From the NCBI GenBank assembly GCA_003175865.1, contig PSRF01000211.1, forward strand, positions 1 through 6,451: a stretch of 6,451 nucleotides of DNA, written 5' to 3'. Positions 1 to 5,337 of the stretch are shown here, in pieces; within the stretch, counting starts at the first letter, position 1, and every line of letters starts with the position of its first letter. Made by a program: the position numbers and the translations under genes. This DNA is from Blastocatellia bacterium. GTDB taxonomy: Bacteria; Acidobacteriota; Blastocatellia; Pyrinomonadales; Pyrinomonadaceae. Under the pieces are notes generated by a model. That model saw only the letters and a list, made by a program, of their open reading frames with translations, did no database searches and was not told the DNA's origin.

Positions 1-1177
1 TTGGATCCTCAACGAGTGCACGACGTTTTAAATCATTCTCGATTTGTTGCTCGATCTCCTGCGTAGTAAGTCCTGAGACCGATAATGGTTCGGCAAGCAT
101 CGGATGCTCGAGGAAGCCCGACGAAGTGATCGTGAAGAGCGTAGATTTGGGCGACTGAGTGTCGTTGATTTGTATATCTAAGACATCGTTTGGTCCGACA
201 CGATAAATCTTCGTAAGCGCATTGTCATCGCTTGCAGTTGGTACTGCATTTGAGTTTGCGTCCGGTTTGAGATTCATCCCAACTTGAACACTCACGGGTG
301 ACTGGCCCTGCGTGGTAGTAGTTATGTCATCATCGCTGTTCCACGGAGGTGCACCGCCATCGTTGTTCGGTTTGAGTTTTAACGCGTTGGCTTCTGAATC
401 GGTAGGAGTTGCTGTCTTCTTAACATCTCCGGTGGGCTGAGTCTTTGGTGGATTAGGACTATTAACGGTTGGGTTTCTTGTCGTCGTGTTTGTGTTATTC
501 GCAGTTGGTTTTGTTGGTGGTGCCAAAGAACTTCGTGTCGTTTCAGGAGGTTTCAACGGAGCAAGATCTGCTTGTCTTGTGTTATTTGGTTTTTCTATCG
601 ACTTCGTCGATGTTTGTTGTTGCTCATTCGCAAGAGGCTTCGTTGGGTTCGAGTTTCCATTAGACTGTGGGGACTTCAACTCCGTTGGCGTTACGCTGTC
701 CCGCTGGTCCATACTCGTACTGGTCCGAGTTAAGCTGCGGCCTGATTGACTGTCAGACTTCTTCAACTTCTCATAAATCGCGTCATGCTCAGCCTTCTGT
801 TTCGCGTGTAAATCAGCAGCACGGTTCAGATAGTCGATTGCCTTCTGCCATTGGCGCATCTTGAAATAAACACGACCGATTGCGGCATACGCATCAGCGT
901 AATCAGGCTCGAGCGTTAATGCCTGCTGAAGACTCTGAAGCGCTTCAGGCAGCTGGCCCGCGTCAGTTTGATCGAGACCTTGCTGATAGAGCTTTTTGGC
1001 TTCAGCGTCTGGTTGTAACGATGCGGAAATTACCGATGGAACAGAGTTCGGGGTCGTTGTCTGGTTTTGAATAGTTCCTTGAGGCTGCTTAGCATCGCTC
1101 GTTACTTGTGCGTGCGCTGTCGATGAGTAATAGCCAGATGCGATCAGCAACAACAGAATGGGAAACTTTCTGCACAT
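1..1177 (-). CDS. TPR-containing polysaccharide biosynthesis/export protein (Wza-type), 3' end cut by window edge
   Basis: The reading frame is open for 392 codons from the ATG at 1177-1175 and leaves the window without a stop. The start is supported by an AAGGGGG ribosome site at 1189-1183 and a signal peptide (MCRKFPILLLLIASGYY, likely cut after AHA at residue 23). Residues about 57-125 form two TPR-like helical repeats (EALQSLQQALTLEPDYADAY, then KMRQWQKAIDYLNRA). Residues about 141-324 are a low-complexity linker rich in Thr, Asn, Pro, Ser and Gln. From residue 325 the sequence YRVGPNDVLDIQI, then FLEHPMLAEPLSVSGLTTQEIE, matches the start of the poly_export domain of outer-membrane polysaccharide exporters. 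In that family SLBB domains normally follow and would lie outside this window. Wza is a lipoprotein, but here no cysteine follows the signal, so the anchor must differ. The role inferred is periplasmic or outer-membrane export of exopolysaccharide, with the TPRs as a possible docking region. Confidence 0.85.
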   Translation of the reverse strand, partial: MCRKFPILLLLIASGYYSSTAHAQVTSDAKQPQGTIQNQTTTPNSVPSVISASLQPDAEAKKLYQQGLDQTDAGQLPEALQSLQQALTLEPDYADAYAAIGRVYFKMRQWQKAIDYLNRAADLHAKQKAEHDAIYEKLKKSDSQSGRSLTRTSTSMDQRDSVTPTELKSPQSNGNSNPTKPLANEQQQTSTKSIEKPNNTRQADLAPLKPPETTRSSLAPPTKPTANNTNTTTRNPTVNSPNPPKTQPTGDVKKTATPTDSEANALKLKPNNDGGAPPWNSDDDITTTTQGQSPVSVQVGMNLKPDANSNAVPTASDDNALTKIYRVGPNDVLDIQINDTQSPKSTLFTITSSGFLEHPMLAEPLSVSGLTTQEIEQQIENDLKRRALVEDP

Positions 1178-1271
1178 CTATGCCCCCTTGTGAAAAGCTA
1201 TTAACCAATGCTTCGATTCAGCAAATGGTTAAAGCGTCGGGAGTGAAAACTCGGGGTGGAGTAGGGCATTG

Positions 1272-1280
1272 TTTATAGCA
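1272..1280 (-). promoter_or_regulatory. Candidate extended -10 promoter for the export gene
   Basis: Read on the minus strand this is TGCTATAAA, an extended -10 element (TGn followed by a TATAAT-like hexamer). No good -35 hexamer is present at the usual distance, which extended -10 promoters can tolerate. It would give a leader of roughly 85-90 bases before the start at 1177. The surrounding stretch on both sides is AT-rich compared with the genes. This is a pattern match only. Confidence 0.3.
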
Positions 1281-1324
1281 TTTTTACTATTGCAATTCTA
1301 GCTTTTGTAGGTCCAATGCCCGCG

Positions 1325-1352
1325 TTGACAGTCGAGGCAGTTAGTCTAATTT
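1325..1352 (+). promoter_or_regulatory. Candidate sigma70-type promoter for the GH20 gene
   Basis: TTGACA at 1325-1330 is a perfect -35 hexamer. After 16 bases comes TAATTT (1347-1352), a fair -10. Transcription would begin near 1360, leaving a leader of about 60 bases before the ATG at 1418. Two further TTGAC motifs follow (TTGACC at 1358, TTGACT at 1371), the first of which has TAATGT 17 bases downstream, so the exact promoter is uncertain. Confidence 0.35.
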
Positions 1353-1417
1353 TCAGATTGACCATTCACATTGACTGACCTAATGTTCAGGCCACTACTG
1401 ATCGCCAAGGTTTAGCC

Positions 1418-2434
1418 ATGAAGCGACTATTCCCAACCACACTGTTCCTACTGATTTGCGTTGTCTGGATGCCGGCTGAAGCGAAGGACTCAAAACCTTG
1501 GCGAGCAGTTCACCTCCTTGACTACAACAATGACGCGGCCTTGGATGCACTAGGTCAGAATCTGGAAAGCCTTGCGAAACAGGGCATCAATGTGATCGTT
1601 CTCGAGGTTGATTACAACTTCGATTTCAAGTCACACCCTGAGCTCAGACGTGGGACGAATCCAATTACAAAAGATGGGGCGAGGCGATTTGCCTCTCAAT
1701 GTAAGAAGGTTGGCATTCGGTTGATTCCCCAGTTCCAGTCGCTTGGTCATCAGTCCTGGAAGGCCGAGACGTTTCCACTCCTGACCGCTTATCCAAACTT
1801 CGATCTCACGCCGGGTGCTTTCGCGAATAATGAAGGCCTGTATTGTCGTGAGTGGGATCCACTCAATCCGGAAGTTTGGAAAGTCGTCTTTCAATTGATG
1901 GACGAGATCGTTGATGCGTTTCGTGCAGATGCGTTACATGTCGGTATGGATGAGATTTTTCTTTTGGGCCATGAACTCTCACCAGCGACTAAAGGAAAGG
2001 ATCCGTCGGTGCTGTTCGCGAATGCGGTCAAAGAGATCTACGATCACATTGTGCGCAAGAAACATCTTGAAATGTTGATGTGGGCTGATCGACTGATTGA
2101 CGGAAACAAGTACGAGTTTGGTGAATGGGAAGCGTCGAAGAACGGAACTGCTGCCGCCATCGATTTGATTCCGAAAGACATCATTCTTTGTCCGTGGCAT
2201 TACGAACTGAGAGACAGTTACCCTTCAATCCCGACATTTATCGATAAAGGATTTCGAGTGTTACCGGCAGGTTGGAAGAATGTCGATGCAACAAAAGCTC
2301 TGATTGATTACAGCCGCAAGACTGGAAGTCCAAAACTATTGGGTTACATGTTTACTACGTGGGGAGTGAAGAAAGAGACGCTGTTGGAATTCGAGCCGAT
2401 GATTGAGGGCCTGAAGATTTTGAATAATGAGTGA
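1418..2434 (+). CDS. Secreted compact glycoside hydrolase family 20-type enzyme (beta-N-acetylhexosaminidase-like)
   Basis: The 338-residue protein begins with a Sec signal peptide (MKRLFPTTLFLLICVVWMPAEA, cut near residue 22). The rest looks like a single TIM barrel. PQFQSLGHQ (residues 104-112) corresponds to the GH20 PEIDxPGH strand, and HVGMDE (174-179) to the HxGGDE active-site motif. D178 would orient the substrate acetamido group and E179 would be the general acid. Candidate pocket tryptophans are W222 (MWADRL), W260 (CPWHYE) and W315 (FTTWG). In the family, such enzymes remove terminal GlcNAc or GalNAc by substrate-assisted catalysis. The GH20b domain that often precedes the barrel is absent, and Met replaces the second Gly of the motif, so the true substrate is open. 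An AAGG ribosome site (1407-1410) lies 7 bases before the ATG. The next gene follows on the same strand after 152 bp. Confidence 0.78.
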   Translation: MKRLFPTTLFLLICVVWMPAEAKDSKPWRAVHLLDYNNDAALDALGQNLESLAKQGINVIVLEVDYNFDFKSHPELRRGTNPITKDGARRFASQCKKVGIRLIPQFQSLGHQSWKAETFPLLTAYPNFDLTPGAFANNEGLYCREWDPLNPEVWKVVFQLMDEIVDAFRADALHVGMDEIFLLGHELSPATKGKDPSVLFANAVKEIYDHIVRKKHLEMLMWADRLIDGNKYEFGEWEASKNGTAAAIDLIPKDIILCPWHYELRDSYPSIPTFIDKGFRVLPAGWKNVDATKALIDYSRKTGSPKLLGYMFTTWGVKKETLLEFEPMIEGLKILNNE

Positions 2435-2469
2435 CGACATGCAGTGTCGAGATCTAGAGGACGCAGAAC

Positions 2470-2513
2470 GAATGCAGAGATTTATGAGTCCTCATTACTT
2501 GAAGTCTGCATTC
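2470..2513. repeat. Short inverted repeat in the GH20-serine hydrolase gap
   Basis: GAATGCAGA (2470-2478) is matched exactly by its reverse complement TCTGCATTC (2505-2513). A second small palindrome sits inside the loop: ATGAG (2484-2488), TC, CTCAT (2491-2495). Transcribed RNA could fold into a two-tier hairpin. There is no T-run after it, so it is not a classic terminator. It may be an mRNA-processing or attenuating structure, or chance. Confidence 0.3.
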
Positions 2514-2586
2514 AACGCACTTAATCTCTCGATGCTCGCATCAATCTATTCAACTTGACTCGTTAACTTGATTTCAGGAGAAGACT

Positions 2587-4023
2587 ATGTTTCAAACACG
2601 CGAATTCATGCAGCGTTTTATCTTTATAGCTGCTGTTGCTGCCGCGTTGCTCGTTGCCTCGACAATTCTCGGACAGGAAGTCTTAGCACAAGACGGAGTT
2701 TCCGCCGAACTTAAAGCAAAGATCGATAAGCTTGCTACGGATGCGCTGTCTCAGTCGGGAGTGCCAAGCGCCTCAATTGCTGTAGTCAGAGATGGGAAGA
2801 TTGTTTACCTAAATGCCTACGGCTCCGCGCGACTTGATCCAAAAGTCGCTGCCGCACCAGGCATGCGCTACAGCATTGGATCCATCAGTAAACAATTCAC
2901 TGCCGCGGCCGTGTTGTTTCTGCAAGAACAGGGAAAACTGTCGCTGGACGACAAAGTTTCGAAGTTCATTCCCGACCTTACACGCGCTAACGAAGTTACG
3001 ATACGTGAATTGTTGTCACATACATCGGGTTATCAGGACTACTGGCCACAGGACTACGTGATGCCGATGATGTTGAAGCCAGTTACGGCGGCAAGGATTA
3101 TGGATATGTGGGCGCGCAAACCTTTGGATTTCGATCCAGGAACGAAGTGGCAATACAGCAATACGAACTATGTTATTGCCGGCGCGATTATTCAGAAGGC
3201 TAGTGGTAAACCACTACTCCAGTTCTTACGCGAGAAGATCTTTGTGCCGTTGGGAATGAGTAGTGTGGCAAATATTGATGAGAAGAGATTGGGCGACACC
3301 GATCCAACAGGTTACCTGCGTTACGCCCTTGGGCCATTGCGAGTCGCTCCGAAGGAAGGGCCGGGCTGGTTGTTCGCTGCAGGGGAGTTGGCGATGACCG
3401 CTGAGGATCTGGCGAAGTGGAATATCTCCATCATGGACCAGAAGCTATTGAAACCAAATTCGTATCGCGAGCTAGAACGTGAAATGCAACTCGTGAATGG
3501 TCTGGGAACGCGTTATGGGCTGGGTGTAAGCTTGGGTACCGAGGCGGGACACCGTGCCGTATCGCACGGCGGAGAAGTTTCAGGCTTCACTGCCGAGAGC
3601 GTCGTTTTTCCGGATGAAAGAGTTTCGGTTGTGGCCTTAACGAATCAAGATGCTGCGTCTGCGTCAGGTGATATTGCGCACGGCATCGTCCCGTTACTCT
3701 TTGAGACCAATGATCCTGCAACACCTGCAAAGCTGGAACAAGCAAAGAAGATCTTTGAAGGTCTGCAACACGCGACAATTGATCGGTCGTTGTTCACCGA
3801 GAACGCTAATGCTTACTTTAGTGAACAAGCCTTACAGGATTTTGCGAGTGGCCTCGGACCGCTGGGTGCACCAAAGCAATTCACGCAGGTGCGCCAGGGG
3901 CTGCGTGGTGGGATGACGTTGCGCGTTTACCTGGTGCGGTTTGAGAACAAGAGTCTGCGTGCATGGACTTACGAGATGCCGGATGGAAAGTTAGAGCAGT
4001 ACCAGATCGCAGTGCAGAACTGA
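2587..4023 (+). CDS. Secreted serine hydrolase, class C beta-lactamase / penicillin-binding-like family
   Basis: The 478-residue protein has an N-terminal signal peptide (hydrophobic core about residues 11-28, likely cut at VLA|QD, 34/35). It carries all three catalytic motifs of the class C beta-lactamase fold: S99-I-S-K102 (nucleophile and base), Y190-S-N192, and H327-G-G329 in place of KTG. The HTSG stretch (145-148) and the DFDPGTKWQYSNTNY segment are also typical. Residues about 377-478 form an extra C-terminal alpha/beta domain often seen appended to such hydrolases. The HGG motif and added domain point to an esterase, D-aminopeptidase or peptidase rather than an antibiotic-resistance AmpC. 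The start at 2587 is chosen for the AGGAG ribosome site 8 bases upstream; the in-frame Met8 has none. A weak TTGAAG-17-TAATCT promoter-like pair (2499-2527) could serve it independently of the GH20 gene. Confidence 0.88.
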   Translation: MFQTREFMQRFIFIAAVAAALLVASTILGQEVLAQDGVSAELKAKIDKLATDALSQSGVPSASIAVVRDGKIVYLNAYGSARLDPKVAAAPGMRYSIGSISKQFTAAAVLFLQEQGKLSLDDKVSKFIPDLTRANEVTIRELLSHTSGYQDYWPQDYVMPMMLKPVTAARIMDMWARKPLDFDPGTKWQYSNTNYVIAGAIIQKASGKPLLQFLREKIFVPLGMSSVANIDEKRLGDTDPTGYLRYALGPLRVAPKEGPGWLFAAGELAMTAEDLAKWNISIMDQKLLKPNSYRELEREMQLVNGLGTRYGLGVSLGTEAGHRAVSHGGEVSGFTAESVVFPDERVSVVALTNQDAASASGDIAHGIVPLLFETNDPATPAKLEQAKKIFEGLQHATIDRSLFTENANAYFSEQALQDFASGLGPLGAPKQFTQVRQGLRGGMTLRVYLVRFENKSLRAWTYEMPDGKLEQYQIAVQN

Positions 4024-4369
4024 GAGTTTTCGGTTGCGTCTTTTTTCTGAGTAAGCCTCGGTTCTGCAATTCATGTTTTCGGAAAGCCACAAGCGATAGA
4101 AGCTGAGAAAAGAAATCTGGACACCACCTGCTTCAGCAGCGTGGAGCTTCAACTTCTCGCTAGAACACGCAAGCTGAAACTCCACACCGCTAAAGCAGGT
4201 CGTATCTCTAGAGTGTCCGGCGCCGGGTGTAGCGAGAAGTTGAAGCTCCACGCTGCTGAAGCAGGTGGTGTCTAATTATTTTATAGCTCGGACAGTTGCT
4301 GGTTCGTTCAGATCCCTTCTCCGTAGCGGGTCCTTCCTCTGTAGCGCTGATCGAATATTGGTGCAGCGG
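4024..4369. other. Convergent intergenic region without a gene
   Basis: This 346-bp gap lies between two convergent genes. I see no credible coding sequence: the frames open here on the minus strand arise from the inverted repeat or run antisense to the serine hydrolase. Its left part (4024-4119) has a T-run at 4041-4046 but no clear hairpin before it. The middle is the palindromic element at 4120-4272. The right part (4273-4369) starts AT-rich and then shows nothing recognisable. Confidence 0.7.
4120..4272. repeat. Palindromic element: perfect 43-bp inverted repeat with a third internal copy
   Basis: The left arm (4120-4162) and right arm (4230-4272) are exact reverse complements over 43 bases, separated by 67 bases. 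In the spacer, 4171-4207 is a diverged direct copy of 4237-4273, matching at 30 of 37 positions; six of the seven differences are transitions. The spacer also holds two short perfect palindromes, CTCTAGAG (4206-4213) and CCGGCGCCGG (4217-4226). Each unit contains its own small hairpin, CCACCTGCT / AGCAGCGTGG with a two-base loop and one bulge (left arm 4124-4144). This resembles paired REP/BIME-type or MITE-like intergenic repeats. AT-rich sequence (TAATTATTTTATA, 4273-4285) follows on the plus strand and a T-rich stretch follows on the minus strand, so it may also terminate transcription of both convergent genes. No transposase and no clear target duplication are visible. Confidence 0.85.
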
Positions 4370-5197
4370 TTACATGCGAATTCTGAACGAGGCAGCATTG
4401 CTAACTTGATTGTGCAGACTTAATCGAACGGCGCAGTGTCCAGGCGCAAGATTGTCCGGAAGTCGGAAGACTACTTGCGTGAAGTTGAAATTCGGGACGG
4501 GGCGCACATCTTCAGCGGGAATGTTGTAGCTTTGCCCGTTTGCATCAGTGAGACCAACGGTAACTGCGGACGCAGTTTCGCGCTGGGCCAACATTAGATT
4601 AGCAGCGAACAAGATCAGACGAGTGTTTCTATCATTTGCTTGTGCGATGAAGTTGGTTTCATTGACGACTGGAAACGGATCGCGCATGAAAAAGATCGAG
4701 TCGACAGCAACCGCCTGGTTAAGATCCGGACCCGAACTATCCAACAAGAGTTGAATTTGATCAGAAGGAGTTGGTGATGGCGAAGGATTCGGTGTGGGCG
4801 TCGGGGTTGCAGTTGGTGAAGGACTAGCGGAGGGAGTTGGTGAAGGACCAGGAGATGAAGTGTCATCTAAGACATTCCAGTATCCTCCGCTCATTGCGAA
4901 GCTACCGCCCGATTCAATAGTGGCAGCGCTGGGCTCTCCAATGGTGCCATCTAAGCGAAAAGGACCACCGGTACTTGTGCCACCTCCACCAGCGACGACT
5001 GATCGATCTATTGGACCGACAGTTTGAGATGCAACAATTGGATCACCAACAACATTGCTGCGCTTGTTGGTGCTGAGCGGCGACGATGTTGGTGACGAGC
5101 CAAGAATTGGCGCTGGAACTCGACGAAGTTGCGCGAACGCAATGACGCTGATGATGATTAGCAAAGCACCCGCAATGAATAACGATTTTCGCTTCAT
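4370..5197 (-). CDS. Secreted or membrane-anchored protein with Pro/Ser/Thr-rich linker, function unknown
   Basis: The 275-residue protein starts with a strong hydrophobic signal or anchor (MKRKSLFIAGALLIIISVIAFA, residues 1-22). Residues about 64-109 carry the module RSVVAGGGGTSTGG...FRLDGTIGEPSA...SGGSFAMSGGYWNV, a pattern I know from many secreted bacterial proteins. Residues 113-145 are a low-complexity SPxPTP linker, the usual mark of an extracellular spacer. Residues about 165-275 form a beta-rich domain (FFMRDPFPVVNETNF, then LTDANGQSYNIPAEDVRPVP, then FRLPDNLAPGHCAVRLSL) that resembles Ig-like or IPT-like C-terminal domains common in Acidobacteriota proteins. No catalytic residues are recognised; adhesion or a matrix role is only a guess. 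The start is chosen for the signal peptide, since no ribosome site is visible before it. The 370-aa gene lies 140 bp upstream on the same strand. Confidence 0.8.
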   Translation of the reverse strand: MKRKSLFIAGALLIIISVIAFAQLRRVPAPILGSSPTSSPLSTNKRSNVVGDPIVASQTVGPIDRSVVAGGGGTSTGGPFRLDGTIGEPSAATIESGGSFAMSGGYWNVLDDTSSPGPSPTPSASPSPTATPTPTPNPSPSPTPSDQIQLLLDSSGPDLNQAVAVDSIFFMRDPFPVVNETNFIAQANDRNTRLILFAANLMLAQRETASAVTVGLTDANGQSYNIPAEDVRPVPNFNFTQVVFRLPDNLAPGHCAVRLSLHNQVSNAASFRIRM

Positions 5198-5237
5198 CGC
5201 ACATTGAGCAATCGACTTGGTTGTGTCCTAATTTGTA

Positions 5238-5328
5238 GGGACGGCCCTCCGTGGCCGCCCTCCTAAGTGACGAAATATCTAATCAGGTGACGAACGAATC
5301 TCATCGGGCGGCCACGGAGGACCGCCCC
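5238..5328. repeat. Pair of inverted GC-rich hairpin repeats
   Basis: A 23-base unit at 5238-5260 (GGGACGGCCCTCCGTGGCC then GCCC) recurs inverted at 5306-5328, with 21 of 23 positions matching. Each copy is itself a hairpin: in the first, GGG-A-CGGCC pairs with GGCCG-CCC around a CTCCGT loop with one bulged A. The spacer of 45 bases is AT-richer. The element fills the gap between two minus-strand genes, starting 10 bases past the stop of the upstream one, so it could end or trim that transcript; no U-run follows. I recall closely similar GC-rich hairpin units dispersed in intergenic DNA of several bacterial phyla, including Acidobacteriota. Confidence 0.85.
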
Positions 5329-5337
5329 TCCAATTTC

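Noticed and set aside
469..1074. Several short plus-strand open frames (64-87 codons)
   Set aside because: They lie opposite the partial TPR/export gene, whose single long frame has a signal peptide, TPRs and a recognisable export domain. The plus-strand peptides look like random antisense translations.
1264..1321. 8-bp inverted repeat GGGCATTG / CAATGCCC flanking the divergent promoter region
   Set aside because: An 8-bp match with a 42-base spacer is expected by chance at about this rate in a gap of this size, so it is not called an operator.
2587..4023. Antibiotic-resistance AmpC beta-lactamase
   Set aside because: The third motif is HGG rather than KTG, and an extra C-terminal domain is present; the broader serine hydrolase family fits better.
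4024..4060. Classic intrinsic terminator directly after the serine hydrolase gene
   Set aside because: There is a T-run at 4041-4046 but no convincing GC-rich stem just before it.
3991..4251. Minus-strand frame across the palindromic element
   Set aside because: It runs from the right arm of the inverted repeat into the end of the serine hydrolase gene; composition and lack of any motif suggest it is not coding.
4120..4272. Insertion sequence or CRISPR explanation for the repeats
   Set aside because: No transposase frame lies between the arms, the spacer is only 67 bases, and there is no series of regularly spaced direct repeats with unique spacers.
4794..5027. Plus-strand frame with a repetitive Gly/Val start
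   Set aside because: It is the complement of the Pro/Ser/Thr linker and Gly-rich module of the 275-aa protein; low-complexity DNA stays open on both strands.
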